From an uncultured Clostridia bacterium (lineage in GTDB: Bacteria > Bacillota > Clostridia > Christensenellales > Aristaeellaceae): a stretch of 64,000 nucleotides of DNA. Within the stretch, counting starts at the first letter, position 1; each line of letters starts with the position of its first letter. The DNA lies in contig CALGBY010000062.1 of assembly GCA_937886445.1 (NCBI GenBank), forward strand, positions 1-64,000, read 5' to 3'. The position numbers were made by a program, and so were the translations under genes. This document shows positions 34,238 through 43,430 of this stretch, piece by piece. The notes under the pieces were generated by a model, which was not told where the DNA came from, searched no databases, and saw only the letters and a list, made by a program, of their open reading frames with translations.

Positions 34238-35134
34238 TCAGAAAAGTGCCTCAATGAATTCTTCGGGATTAAAGGATTGCAGATCGTCGATCCCTTCTCC
34301 TACGCCGACATACCACACCGGTACATTCAGCTCTTTTCTGATCGCGATCGCGATACCGCCCTTGGCTGTACCGTCCAGCTTGGTCAGTATAATGCCGCCG
34401 ATCTCAGCCGCTTCCTTGAAAACCTTCGCCTGCTGCAGACCGTTCTGTCCTGTCGTCGCGTCAAGGACCAGCATACAGCGTACCTCAGCCTCGGGATATT
34501 CTCTGGCGATCACACGGCGCATCTTGGAAAGCTCATCCATCAGGTTCTTTTTGTTGTGCAGTCTTCCTGCCGTATCCACGATCAGCAGGTCTGTCTTGCG
34601 GGCCTTGGCGGATTGTACAGCGTCATACACCACAGCAGCGGGGTCCGCCCCGTCTCCCTGGCTGATCAGAGGCACGCCTGCCCGCTCGGCCCATACCGCC
34701 AGCTGCTCATCAGCCGCGGCACGGAATGTATCACCGGCGGCAAGGATCACGCTGCGGCCGATCTCCTGAAAGCGCAAAGCCAGTTTACCGATGGTGGTCG
34801 TTTTCCCGACACCGTTCACACCCACTACAAACATGACCATGGGGAACTTGAGCGGCGGGCGCGGCAAACTCATTTCTTCGATCATAATGCTCTTGAGCGC
34901 GGCTTTGGCATCCGCTGCAAGCTTGATGCCTTTTTCCCTTACCTGCTGCTTCAGCTTGTCGATAATATCTTCTGTTGCCGCAACGCCTACATCCGCAAGC
35001 AGGAGGATATCCGTCAGCTCCTCATAAAAATCATCGTCGATCTTCTGGGTGTTTTCTACCAGATCCTCGACCTTTTCGGTCATATTCTTGCGGGTCTTGA
35101 AAAGTCCTTCTTTCAGTTTCTGAAAAAATCCCAT
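34238..35134 (-). CDS. ftsY: Signal recognition particle receptor FtsY
   Basis: SRP receptor GTPase that docks ribosome-SRP complexes at the membrane. 298 residues: N domain helices (1-90), GTPase G1 GVNGVGKTT (105-113), insertion-box DTFRAAA (135-141), G3 DTAGR (187-191) and TKLDGTAKGG, G4. The acidic A domain found in enterobacteria is absent, as usual in Firmicutes. It lies 12 bases after smc. Confidence 0.95.
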   Translation of the reverse strand: MGFFQKLKEGLFKTRKNMTEKVEDLVENTQKIDDDFYEELTDILLLADVGVAATEDIIDKLKQQVREKGIKLAADAKAALKSIMIEEMSLPRPPLKFPMVMFVVGVNGVGKTTTIGKLALRFQEIGRSVILAAGDTFRAAADEQLAVWAERAGVPLISQGDGADPAAVVYDAVQSAKARKTDLLIVDTAGRLHNKKNLMDELSKMRRVIAREYPEAEVRCMLVLDATTGQNGLQQAKVFKEAAEIGGIILTKLDGTAKGGIAIAIRKELNVPVWYVGVGEGIDDLQSFNPEEFIEALF

Positions 35135-35146
35135 ACTTACCTCCGG

Positions 35147-38100
35147 TCACTCATAATCCTTCAGGTCAACGGAAACCATGCGGCTAACGCCCTTTTCCTG
35201 CATAGCCACACCGTACAGCCCGTCGCAGCGTTCCATCGTTCCTTTTCTGTGCGTTACGACAACAAACTGTGTATCCTTTGCATATTCGGAAAGATAATCG
35301 GCGAAATACCCGATATTTGCCTCATCCAGTGCGGCTTCGATTTCATCCAGAATACAGAACGGAGTCGGTTTCAGCTTCAGCATGGCAAACAGGATCGCGA
35401 TCGCCGTCAACGCGCGTTCTCCGCCGGAAAGAAGGCTGAGCAACTGCAGTTTCTTTCCGGGCGGCTGGGCAATGATCTCTATTCCGCAGTTCAATGCGTC
35501 ATTCGGGTCTCCGAGGCGAAGTTCAGCCTGGCCGCCTCCGAACAGGCGGGTGAATGTCTCTCTGAAATATCCCTGCAGCTTTGCAAATTCGTCCACAAAC
35601 TGTCTTTCCATCTGCCCGAGCAGACGGGCGATCAGGCTTTCAAGATCGCTCTTGGCTTTGAGAAGATCCTCCCTGTTTGCGTTCATCTCATCATAACGCT
35701 GCTTGGTATCGGCATATTCCTCAATGGCGCCCACATTCACAGGGCCCATTTCTCTGATACGGCTGCGGTATCCTGCCGCTTCCTTTTCACTTTCGGAAAG
35801 GTTGAAACCTTCCGTCTGTCTGTATTCCTCGGCTCCCGCATATGTCAGCTCATAGGTGTTGAAGATGCGGTCACACATCGTTTTCAATTCACCCTCCGCG
35901 TTGGAGAGGCTCAGTTCATTACGGTGCAGCCGCTTCTGTTCCTCATCATAAAGCCGGTGCGCTTCTTCGCCTGCGTTCACGCACTCGCGCTGCTCATCGC
36001 TTTTGCTCTTGCGCGTTGATTCCAGTCTGTCGACTTCAAGCGCCTTGGTCCTGACAGAAGCCAGTACATCCTCCTCGTACTCGCTCTGACCCTCCAGCTT
36101 CTTTTCAAGCGCTTCCCTGTGGAGCAGTCTTCCCTGCAGCTGTTCGCAAAGTTCCTGAATGCGGCGGTCCGCCTTCTCCACATCCTCGTCCCGGCGTTCG
36201 CTGTCCCGGCGCAGGATATCAAGGGCATGCTCCAGCTCCGCATAATTTTTTAGCGCGCTCTGCGCTTCTTCACGCAGCCGTTCCGTTTTTTCACGGGCGT
36301 CTTTCAGCACAAGCTGCAGATACTCTGTTTTTTCATCCATCGCGCTGCGGTCGATATCTACATTCCGGCTCTCGCTTTCGGCTTCTTTCAGATCCTCCGT
36401 CAGCTCGGCGATGCTCTCATTCAGCTGTGTTCTCGCCTGTTCGGTTTGTCTGATCCTCTCGGTATGAGCATTCAGCTCCGCCGTTGCATTAAAAAGCCTC
36501 TCCTGCTCACGGGCCGCCGCGATCTCTTCCTGACGCACGGCTTCGTCGCTTTCCGCCCTGATGCGCGTCAGTTCCTCCCTTTCGGCCAAGATCTTCTGGA
36601 ACCGGTCCTGAAGCTGTTTCAGCGCCGTCTCCTGGTTTATAACACTTTCACGCAGTTCCTCTGTCTCGCGTTCTCTTGAAAGAAGGCTTACCGCTTTACT
36701 GGTTGCCGTACCGCCGGTCATGGATCCGCCGGAATGCATTACATCGCCCTCCAGCGTAACCAACCTGAACGAATGTCTTCCGGCGCGCATGATCGCGATC
36801 CCGCTGTCAAGATCCTTCGCGATCACAGTCCGTCCGAGAAGATTTTCAATGATCCCCCTGAACTTTTCGTCAAACTCGATCAGTTCACTGGCCACACCAA
36901 GGCAGCCCGGCATATTGAGAAGGCGTCTTTCCTCATTCGTCAATACCCTGCCGTGCATACTCGCAATGGGAAGGAAGGTGGCTCTGCCCAGCTTATTCAG
37001 GCGCAGATAATCGATCATCCTTTTCGCAGCTTCTTCATCACGGGTAACGATATTCTGAAGTGCCGCGCCAAGCACCATATCGATCGCGGTCTCCATTTCA
37101 CGCGGCACCTTGATCAGCCTTGCCACAGCTCCGTATACCGCCGGATCATTTTCAGCAAACTTCAGTGCTTTTCGAACCGCTCCGGAATAACCTTCCATTT
37201 CACGGTTCATTTCCTCCATCAGATGCAGGCGGCTTTTATCTCCCTGAAGCGTTGCGTTTTTCTTCTGAGCCTCGTCACGGATCTCTCTTGCTTCATCTAC
37301 CGCGAGGCGCAGATGTCCCTCGGCTCTAGCGGCTTCCTCTCTCAGCTTCAGAAGCTCGGCGTCAACGGCTTCCTTTTGCCCTTTAGCCTTCTGAAGGTTT
37401 TCATCCAGCTCGTCTTTCTCCTTCAGAAGCTGTAACATACCGTTTTCTATTTCCTGCAGGCGTACTTTCATCTGTTCACACATAGCCTGCTTTCTGGCCT
37501 GCTGATTTTTCGCCTCGCTCATACGGTTCACGAAGTTCAGGATATCAGCCTTATGTTCATCCAGAGCGCGTTCCTTCTGTTCGGCGTCCGCGATCGCTTC
37601 ATCCAGCCGTGCCTGCCTGCTTTTTACTTCAGCCTCAGCGCTCTCCAACGCGGAGCGGCTTTTTTCCGTATCTTTTGTTCCTTTTTCGTAAAGCTGCGCC
37701 AGTTCTTCCCTGTGTTTACGCTGTGTCTCCAGCTCGGTTTCGCAGTTTGTGATCTGCTCCTTTTCCTGGTCCAGCTGCTGCGCGGTCAGTTCTCTCGCGC
37801 TCTTTGCAGCGTGATACACATCATTTTCGGAAAGATGAGCCGCGCGCGCGACAGCCAGCTCTTCTTCCAGAATACGGATCGCTTCATCCAGCTCTTCCCT
37901 GCGCGCGCCGATCTCGTTTATGCTCGCTTCACGGTTCAGAATAACATCGTTCAAACCATCTACTGTCTGCTGCAAAGCGGCAATGCGTTCCTTCAGTTTG
38001 TCATGACGCAGCAGAAAAACATTCAGTTCCAGATACTTCAGCTTTTCCGCTATTTCAAGATATTCCTTCGCGGTCTCCGCCTGTCTGCTGAGCGGCTCGA

Positions 38101-38704
38101 TACGGTTTTCCAGTTCTTCAAGAATATCATTTGCCCTGTCCAGATTATCAACTGTTCTGGCAAGCTTCCTCTCGGCTTCCTCCTTGCGAACGCGGTATGT
38201 CATCACACCCGCCGCTTCTTCAAAGATCTGCCTTCTGTCCTCACTTTTTACGGAAAGGATCTCATCGATCCTTCCCTGCCCGATCAGTGAATAGCCTTCT
38301 CTGCCGATACCGGTATCACGAAAAAGCTCAAGTATATCCTTGAGACGGCAGGCGGTCCTGTTCAGATAGTACTCACTGTCTCCGCTGCGGTAGACCCGGC
38401 GTGTAACAGATACCTCAGCATAGCTGCTTTTCAGAGCGCCGTCCTCATTGTCAAAGGTAAGCGTGACCTCACAGTAGCCTGCCGCCTTGCGTTTTTCGGT
38501 GCCGTTGAAGATGACATCCTCCATCTTCGCCCCGCGAAGCACCCTCGCGCTCTGTTCTCCGAGCACCCAGCGCACCGCGTCACCTATATTGCTCTTTCCG
38601 GAGCCGTTCGGTCCCACGATTCCCGTGATCCCCTGGTCAAAAACGATCTCCGTTCTGTCCGCAAAGGATTTGAAGCCATGGATCTCAAGCTTTTTTAGCT
38701 TCAT
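35147..38704 (-). CDS. smc: Chromosome segregation protein SMC
   Basis: Condensin ATPase that loops and organises the chromosome. 1185 residues, full length. N-terminal ATPase half: Walker A VGPNGSGKSN (31-40) and RVLRGAKMEDVIFNG. Long coiled coils flank the hinge (about 510-640, LGAALQNIVTRDEEAAKRM). The C-terminal half has SLLSGGERALTAIA (signature) and FCILDEIEAALDE (Walker B) near the end. The gene overlaps rnc by 20 bases upstream and precedes ftsY by 12, the common Firmicutes order. ScpA and ScpB are not in this window. Confidence 0.97.
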   Translation of the reverse strand: MKLKKLEIHGFKSFADRTEIVFDQGITGIVGPNGSGKSNIGDAVRWVLGEQSARVLRGAKMEDVIFNGTEKRKAAGYCEVTLTFDNEDGALKSSYAEVSVTRRVYRSGDSEYYLNRTACRLKDILELFRDTGIGREGYSLIGQGRIDEILSVKSEDRRQIFEEAAGVMTYRVRKEEAERKLARTVDNLDRANDILEELENRIEPLSRQAETAKEYLEIAEKLKYLELNVFLLRHDKLKERIAALQQTVDGLNDVILNREASINEIGARREELDEAIRILEEELAVARAAHLSENDVYHAAKSARELTAQQLDQEKEQITNCETELETQRKHREELAQLYEKGTKDTEKSRSALESAEAEVKSRQARLDEAIADAEQKERALDEHKADILNFVNRMSEAKNQQARKQAMCEQMKVRLQEIENGMLQLLKEKDELDENLQKAKGQKEAVDAELLKLREEAARAEGHLRLAVDEAREIRDEAQKKNATLQGDKSRLHLMEEMNREMEGYSGAVRKALKFAENDPAVYGAVARLIKVPREMETAIDMVLGAALQNIVTRDEEAAKRMIDYLRLNKLGRATFLPIASMHGRVLTNEERRLLNMPGCLGVASELIEFDEKFRGIIENLLGRTVIAKDLDSGIAIMRAGRHSFRLVTLEGDVMHSGGSMTGGTATSKAVSLLSRERETEELRESVINQETALKQLQDRFQKILAEREELTRIRAESDEAVRQEEIAAAREQERLFNATAELNAHTERIRQTEQARTQLNESIAELTEDLKEAESESRNVDIDRSAMDEKTEYLQLVLKDAREKTERLREEAQSALKNYAELEHALDILRRDSERRDEDVEKADRRIQELCEQLQGRLLHREALEKKLEGQSEYEEDVLASVRTKALEVDRLESTRKSKSDEQRECVNAGEEAHRLYDEEQKRLHRNELSLSNAEGELKTMCDRIFNTYELTYAGAEEYRQTEGFNLSESEKEAAGYRSRIREMGPVNVGAIEEYADTKQRYDEMNANREDLLKAKSDLESLIARLLGQMERQFVDEFAKLQGYFRETFTRLFGGGQAELRLGDPNDALNCGIEIIAQPPGKKLQLLSLLSGGERALTAIAILFAMLKLKPTPFCILDEIEAALDEANIGYFADYLSEYAKDTQFVVVTHRKGTMERCDGLYGVAMQEKGVSRMVSVDLKDYE

Positions 38705-39368
38705 ACTTTTCCTCCGCTTTCAGAATTTTCAATGCCGCTTCCGCAGCCGCCTGTTCCGCTTTCTTCTTGCCGTTGCCGGTTCCCGTCGCGTATTCCTTAT
38801 CTTCCACTGTCACCTTTACGGTAAATGTCGGCATATGATCCGGGCCGCTTTCCCCGCAAAGGATATATTTGGGCTGCGGGCGTCCGCGTTTCTGCAGATA
38901 TTCCTGCAGAGCGGATTTCGCGTCATTGAACGCTTCCGCTTCGCTTAACGGCCAGTGCTTTTTCAGCACCAGCATCGCGCTGTCAAAACCTCCGTCAAGA
39001 TACACGGCTGCAAGCACGGCTTCACAGGCATCACAGAGAACGCTGTCGTTTTCACGGCCGCCTCCCAGTTCGCAGCCCTTATCCATACGCAAATAAGTGC
39101 CAAGGCCTATCCGCCTTGCCACTGCCGCCAATGCGTCCTGACATACGAGGTGCTGACGCAGATTTGTCAGTGCGCCTTCCTGCACCTTTGTGTGTTCATG
39201 AAACAGCACATCACTTACAGTAAGCTGAAGCACCGCATCTCCGAGGAACTCAAGCCGCTGGTTGTTTTTATCTCTGGAACAGGAAGGGTGCGTAAGCGCC
39301 CTTTCCAATAAAGAGACGTCCTTAAAGCAATAACCGAGGCTTTTTTCCAATGTTTCCAATCCGGTCAT
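38685..39368 (-). CDS. rnc: Ribonuclease III
   Basis: Double-strand RNA endonuclease for rRNA maturation and mRNA turnover, 227 residues. The catalytic signature RLEFLGDAVLQL (38-49) and the LLERALTHPS N-terminal motif (20-29) are intact; CDACEAVLAAVYLDGG holds the second metal-binding glutamate. A double-strand RNA-binding domain occupies about 155-224 (KSALQEYLQKRGR to AAEAALKIL). Overlap with smc suggests coupling. Confidence 0.96.
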   Translation of the reverse strand: MTGLETLEKSLGYCFKDVSLLERALTHPSCSRDKNNQRLEFLGDAVLQLTVSDVLFHEHTKVQEGALTNLRQHLVCQDALAAVARRIGLGTYLRMDKGCELGGGRENDSVLCDACEAVLAAVYLDGGFDSAMLVLKKHWPLSEAEAFNDAKSALQEYLQKRGRPQPKYILCGESGPDHMPTFTVKVTVEDKEYATGTGNGKKKAEQAAAEAALKILKAEEKYEAKKA

Positions 39369-39388
39369 TCTGGCCTCTCAGCAGCCGC

Positions 39389-39619
39389 TTACGCGTTTTC
39401 CTCGATGTATCTGATCACATCTCCCACAGTCTTCAGCTTTACGATGGCGCCGTCGTCCACGGAAATGTCAAACTCGTCTTCCATATCCATGATCATCACC
39501 ATCACATTCGCGCTGTCAGCCTTCAGGTCTTCCAGAAGGCGCTTTTCAGGGGTGACCTCATTCTCATTGATCCTCAGCTGCTTTGCGATCATCGAAATCA
39601 CTTTTTCACCGGTAGTCAT
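39389..39619 (-). CDS. acpP: Acyl carrier protein
   Basis: Carries fatty-acyl intermediates on a phosphopantetheine arm, 76 residues. The attachment serine is S36 in DLKADSANVM. Most ACPs have DSL; here the leucine is alanine, with otherwise normal flanking (MDMEDEFDISV, helix III YIEENA). I chose the ATG at 39619 with AAGGAGG eight bases upstream; a much longer open frame runs backward into plsX but is not coding. It sits between plsX (3' end at 39622) and rnc. Confidence 0.93.
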   Translation of the reverse strand: MTTGEKVISMIAKQLRINENEVTPEKRLLEDLKADSANVMVMIMDMEDEFDISVDDGAIVKLKTVGDVIRYIEENA

Positions 39620-39621
39620 GT

Positions 39622-40638
39622 TTATTCCTCCTTGTTTTCGCCTGTCATAGCGTTTATTCCGTCGCTGATTTTTTTGACGGTCTCGTTTCTCACCATATCC
39701 GTGCACTGGCGGATCGCGCAGCTGATCGCATGCGCGTTGCTGGAACCGTGCGCCTTGATCACGGCACCGCTTACTCCGAGGAGCGGTGCTCCTCCCACCT
39801 CGGAATAATCCAGGCGCTTTTTGACCGCTTTCCAGTTCTTTTTCGCGATCAGGTAGGAAAGCTTTCCGCGCAGATCCCGCTTCAGTTCCTGCTTGATGAT
39901 GCCGGTCATCGTCACTACCGCGCCTTCCATGAACTTGAGGAGCAGATTTCCCGAAAATCCGTCGCATACCGCCACATCGGTGTTTCCTGCGGTAATGTCT
40001 CTGCCTTCCACATTGCCGATAAAGTTTATCGGGGCATTCTGCATCAGCGGATAGGCTTCCTTTGTAAGCGTGTTGCCCTTAGAATCCTCCGCGCCGATAT
40101 TGACAAGCCCCACACGCGGCTTTTCGATCCCCATCACGCTCTGCATATACACGCTTCCCATGATACCGAACTGCGGCAGATATTCACTTCGGCAATCCGC
40201 ATTCGCGCCGCAGTCAGTCAGACACACGAAACCTTTTCCCGTAGGCAGCATGGACGCGATCGCCGGTCTTTCCACGCCGGGAAGCCTTCCCAACCGGAAC
40301 ATACCTCCCGCAAGCAGTGCCCCCGTGGAACCCGCGGAAACAAAGCCTTCCGCCCTGCCCTCTTTTACGGCCAGCATTCCCTTTACCTGAGCACTGTCTT
40401 TTTTCTGCCTTACCGCCATAACAGGAGCATCATGGTTTGTGATCACATCATTCAGGTGTTCCACCGTGATCCTGCTTTTTACATCGTCCGCACCGGAAAG
40501 CAGCCCGTTGATTTTTTCGCTGTCTCCCGCAAGGATGATCTCCAGTTCCTGATCCGCACGAAGTGCCTCCAGCGCGCCCGATACATTGCATTCGGGAGCG
40601 TTGTCTCCCCCCATCGCGTCCAGATAGATCCGAATCAC
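39622..40638 (-). CDS. plsX: Phosphate acyltransferase PlsX
   Basis: Makes acyl-phosphate from acyl-ACP for phospholipid synthesis. 338 residues. IYLDAMGGDNAP (4-15) is the family's N-terminal signature; FVSAGSTGALLAGG and NIGAEDSKGNTLTKEAYPLM are further conserved blocks. The start is GTG (40638-40636), preceded by AAGGCGGGG. The usual neighbour rpmF is not present. The own promoter is at 40672-40700, so this is the head of the plsX-acpP-rnc-smc-ftsY transcript. Confidence 0.96.
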   Translation of the reverse strand: MIRIYLDAMGGDNAPECNVSGALEALRADQELEIILAGDSEKINGLLSGADDVKSRITVEHLNDVITNHDAPVMAVRQKKDSAQVKGMLAVKEGRAEGFVSAGSTGALLAGGMFRLGRLPGVERPAIASMLPTGKGFVCLTDCGANADCRSEYLPQFGIMGSVYMQSVMGIEKPRVGLVNIGAEDSKGNTLTKEAYPLMQNAPINFIGNVEGRDITAGNTDVAVCDGFSGNLLLKFMEGAVVTMTGIIKQELKRDLRGKLSYLIAKKNWKAVKKRLDYSEVGGAPLLGVSGAVIKAHGSSNAHAISCAIRQCTDMVRNETVKKISDGINAMTGENKEE

Positions 40639-40671
40639 AACTACCCCGCCTTCCGCGTAATTTACCCGGTT

Positions 40672-40700
40672 AGTTTATCATAAAGTTACGCGGTTTTCAA
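40672..40700 (-). promoter_or_regulatory. Promoter of the plsX-acpP-rnc-smc-ftsY operon
   Basis: On the minus strand TTGAAA (40700-40695), 17 bases, TAAACT (40677-40672), with an extended -10 TGA. It is 34 bases upstream of the GTG start. Confidence 0.6.
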
Positions 40701-40910
40701 TACCCGGTCCCTGTTTTTGTCGGTATTCACAAAGGCGGGAAACGGAATAAACCATAAAATATTCATATTGATTCCGATACGGCCCGATGGTATCATTACT
40801 CAGGCAGTTTCGGACGGATGCTTTACAGAGCATGAATGTTATGCCGAAAGACCGGCATGCCCAGCCAAATGTTTTCAGCGCCTGTTATACTACAGAAAGG
40901 CGGCTTTGAT

Positions 40911-41582
40911 ATGAAAGAAAAACGCAGAAAAGCATTCCGCGCGACGCTTCCCGTGATGGGAGGATACCTCGTGCTGGGTGCCGGCTTCGGCATATTGATG
41001 AAAGCAAACGGGTACGATGTTCTCTGGTCCACGGCAATGAGCATTTTCATTTATGCCGGTTCCATGCAGTATCTCGCTGTAGGTCTGCTTACAGGCGGCG
41101 CGTCACTGCTGTCCGTAGCCTTCACCACACTTGCCGTAAACGCCAGGCATCTCTTTTACGGCCTTTCAATGGCGGATGCCTACCGCAGTGCCGGAAAAAA
41201 GCGTGCCTATCTGATTTTCTCGCTTACTGATGAAACCTATTCGCTTGTCTGCTCCGGCGACAGAGATACGGATGAATGCTTTCTCATTTCTCTTTTCAAC
41301 CATCTCTGGTGGACGCTCGGAACATTCCTCGGCGCCGTATTTTCTTCCTTCATCCCGTTTGATACCGCCGGGATCGATTTTGCCCTTACCGCGCTGTTTA
41401 TCACGGTGGTGATCGATCAACAGCAAAAAACAAAAGATCGTATCCCGCTGATATGCGGTGCGGCAAGCTCTCTTCTGTTTCTCCTTCTGCTCGGAAAAGA
41501 CCGCTTTATCATCCCGGCTATGATCCTTATTTTCCTTCTTCTCCTGATCTATGCGAAAAAAGAGGTGAAAAGCCGTGAATAA
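40911..41582 (+). CDS. azlC: AzlC family branched-chain amino acid permease subunit
   Basis: Large subunit of a two-part exporter of branched-chain amino acids or analogues; 223 residues and about eight hydrophobic segments. The family block FAGSMQYLAVGLL-like (IYAGSMQYLAVGLLTGG, about 46-62), LAVNARHLFYGLSM and FSLTDETYSLV (about 103-113) are clear. ATG 40911 is the first Met after AAAGG; an upstream extension of 25 codons lacks the hydrophobic start. It overlaps azlD by eight bases. Confidence 0.92.
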   Translation: MKEKRRKAFRATLPVMGGYLVLGAGFGILMKANGYDVLWSTAMSIFIYAGSMQYLAVGLLTGGASLLSVAFTTLAVNARHLFYGLSMADAYRSAGKKRAYLIFSLTDETYSLVCSGDRDTDECFLISLFNHLWWTLGTFLGAVFSSFIPFDTAGIDFALTALFITVVIDQQQKTKDRIPLICGAASSLLFLLLLGKDRFIIPAMILIFLLLLIYAKKEVKSRE

Positions 41583-41895
41583 ATCCGAAGCATTCATCGC
41601 GATCGCCATCATCAGTCTCATAACGGCGGCGCTCCGTTTCGCTCCTTTTCTTTTCCTAAACGGCAAAAAGCTTCCTCCTGTCATCGAAAACACCGTAAAA
41701 ACGCTTCCCTATGCGGTCATGGCCATGCTTGTAGTGTATTGCCTCAAGGATGTTTCATTCACGTCATATGCCTCATGGGTACCGTACATTGCCGCCTCCG
41801 CGGTAACAGCCGGCATTCATCTGCTTCGCCGCAGCAGTCTCCTCAGCATCATCTGCGGAACGGCCTGCTGTATGCTTTTGACTCAGCTTCTCTGA
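41575..41895 (+). CDS. azlD: AzlD family branched-chain amino acid transport subunit
   Basis: Small membrane partner of AzlC, 106 residues with four hydrophobic segments. The N-terminal block AIAIISLITAALRFAPFLF and YAVMAMLVVYCLKD are typical of AzlD. Overlap with azlC confirms a two-gene unit. No Lrp-type regulator gene (AzlB) is nearby. Confidence 0.92.
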   Translation: MNKSEAFIAIAIISLITAALRFAPFLFLNGKKLPPVIENTVKTLPYAVMAMLVVYCLKDVSFTSYASWVPYIAASAVTAGIHLLRRSSLLSIICGTACCMLLTQLL

Positions 41896-41907
41896 ATTAC
41901 GCTCCGG

Positions 41908-42495
41908 TCAGCGGATGATCTGCATCAATATCATCTGCACAGCGACCGGCACAGCACAGCCGGCAAGCAACTCCGGCAGGGTATGCCTTTTCAGCAGGAG
42001 GCTGCTTCTGATAACCGGAAGCAGCAAAAGCATAAGAAATGCGCACCACGGTGACCGGTATACGCACAGAGCAAAAACCGGTCCGGACATCCCGCAGGTG
42101 TGACCGCTGATCCTGATTTTCAATGCGCCGGAAAAAGCAAAAATCAATATACCCGATACAAGATATGTGATCAGGATCACCTTCTGCTGTACCGATCCCC
42201 GCTCAATGAATGTATACACAGTGGCGATGATATAACCGGCTACTGAAAGACATACCGCAAGCGTTCTTTGCGCTTTTCTTTTTTTATTTCTGAGCGTGCG
42301 GATCATTACGCTGAGCGGATAAGCAGCCAAAGGCAGGATACTCAGGCAAAACAGGCATACAGGTAACGAATATCCCGTAAATGCCGTTCCGTTCAGGCTG
42401 AGAGTAATAATCAGTACCGCTGCCATCACGGGCGGAACGGTAACAGCGCGTACAAAGAACGCCAAACGGTCACGGGTATTTCGTTTTTCAGTCAT
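41908..42495 (-). CDS. PAP2-like membrane protein
   Basis: 195 residues with five or six hydrophobic segments. The C-terminal half keeps parts of the PAP2 lipid phosphatase motifs: KIRISGHTCG (about 126-135, cf. PSGH) and RSSLLLKRHTLPELLAG (about 165-181, cf. SR...H...D). Catalytic histidines H132 and the one in LKRHTL are present; the first PAP2 motif (K-x6-RP) is not obvious. It could be an undecaprenyl- or phosphatidate-type phosphatase or a degenerate relative. Convergent with azlD, 12 bases apart. Confidence 0.6.
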   Translation of the reverse strand: MTEKRNTRDRLAFFVRAVTVPPVMAAVLIITLSLNGTAFTGYSLPVCLFCLSILPLAAYPLSVMIRTLRNKKRKAQRTLAVCLSVAGYIIATVYTFIERGSVQQKVILITYLVSGILIFAFSGALKIRISGHTCGMSGPVFALCVYRSPWCAFLMLLLLPVIRSSLLLKRHTLPELLAGCAVPVAVQMILMQIIR

Positions 42496-42540
42496 AAGCT
42501 CATTCTCCTTATCTGTTTATCATTTCAATCGGTCATCCGT

Positions 42541-42744
42541 TCAGGATGCTAACATTCGGCGTTCCGATGTGCAACCTACTGTTGTATGACCGTTTTCTAT
42601 TACCCGGTCACGCTTCTCTACCCACCTGAAATCCTGCTCTACCGTCAGTAGAATGCCTTATTTTTCAAGGATCCCGCCCATCAGAGCGTTGTGACACCCT
42701 GAGCGACCGATCAGCACGGCTTTGAAAAATACATGCCGATTTAT
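42541..42744 (-). other. Unexplained stretch with coding-like minus-strand frame broken by a stop
   Basis: Between the PAP2-like gene and the XRE regulator. Read on the minus strand in one frame it gives two protein-like segments separated by a single TAA: one ending RSGCHNALMGGILEK and one containing VEQDFRWVEKRDRVIENG and TTVGCTSERRMLAS before a TGA at 42541-42543. Both look more like coding sequence than random DNA, but no start or family is recognised. It may be a decayed small gene or an insertion-sequence scrap. No riboswitch or terminator fold was seen. Confidence 0.35.
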
Positions 42745-42773
42745 TTGCAAAACGGCCCTGTGAGTGATAAACT
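42745..42773 (+). promoter_or_regulatory. Promoter of the XRE regulator gene
   Basis: TTGCAA (42745-42750), 17-base spacer, TAAACT (42768-42773) with extended -10 TGA. The start codon is 24 bases downstream. Confidence 0.5.
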
Positions 42774-42796
42774 GTATTTGTAACCGGAGGCCATTT

Positions 42797-43396
42797 ATGA
42801 ATGAAAATGAACTGAGAAGCAATCTATCCGAAAATATCGCAAAGCTGAGGAGAAACGCCGGATTAACGCAAAGCGCGCTCGGCGAAAAGCTTGGCTACAG
42901 TGACAAATCCATTTCCAAATGGGAACGCGGCGAAGGCTTGCCGGACATCTGTGTTCTTTGCAATATGGCTGAGCTTTTCGGTGTGAGTACAGATACTCTG
43001 CTTTTGAAAAAGGCGGATGAAGAGATCCTGCCACTGAAAAGAAAGATACGCGTCCTCACCGTATTGCTGTCTGTAGCACTGGTTTGGCTCACCGCGGTGA
43101 GCGTGTACTTTCTGCTCCGCCTCGCCGTACCGGCCGCGCGGTATTCCTGGCTGTGCTTTATATTCGCCGTTCCGATCAGCTTTATCATCACACTTGTCTT
43201 TTCATGCAAATGGAAAAAGCTGCTTTTTCAATGTCTGAGCGTGACCGGCATCATCTGGGGAACCGCGGTCAGTCTTCAGCTGGTTGCTCTGTTCACGCTT
43301 AAGGAGGGCGGAACCTGGCTCATATATGTTATCGCGGGAGTACTTGAGATCATGTGCATCATGTGGTTCATCCTGCGTATGAGAAAACAGCGCTGA
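42797..43396 (+). CDS. XRE-family transcriptional regulator with C-terminal membrane domain
   Basis: 199 residues. The HTH is at about 11-65: LSENIAKLRRNAGLTQSALG, then KSISKWERGEGLPDI, the usual helix-turn-helix of Cro/CI-type regulators. Residues 84-195 form four membrane helices with no recognised sensor. This layout (HTH plus TM domain) is common in Clostridia, where the membrane part may sense envelope state. ATG 42797 is six bases after GGAGG. GH39 is 34 bases downstream on the same strand, so it could control or be cotranscribed with that gene. Confidence 0.9.
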   Translation: MNENELRSNLSENIAKLRRNAGLTQSALGEKLGYSDKSISKWERGEGLPDICVLCNMAELFGVSTDTLLLKKADEEILPLKRKIRVLTVLLSVALVWLTAVSVYFLLRLAVPAARYSWLCFIFAVPISFIITLVFSCKWKKLLFQCLSVTGIIWGTAVSLQLVALFTLKEGGTWLIYVIAGVLEIMCIMWFILRMRKQR

Positions 43397-43430
43397 TCAA
43401 CAAAATCAATGATTTGAGGAGGTCATATAC

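Noticed and set aside
34184..36019. 611-codon plus-strand frame opposite ftsY and smc
   Set aside because: Crosses two conserved genes on the other strand and has no supporting motif.
39620..39967. Upstream extension of the acyl carrier protein
   Set aside because: It overlaps plsX in another frame, and the ACP has its own AAGGAGG before 39619.
40883..40891. TGT TATACT as an azlC promoter
   Set aside because: Transcription would start at the ribosome binding site, leaving almost no leader, and no -35 is visible.
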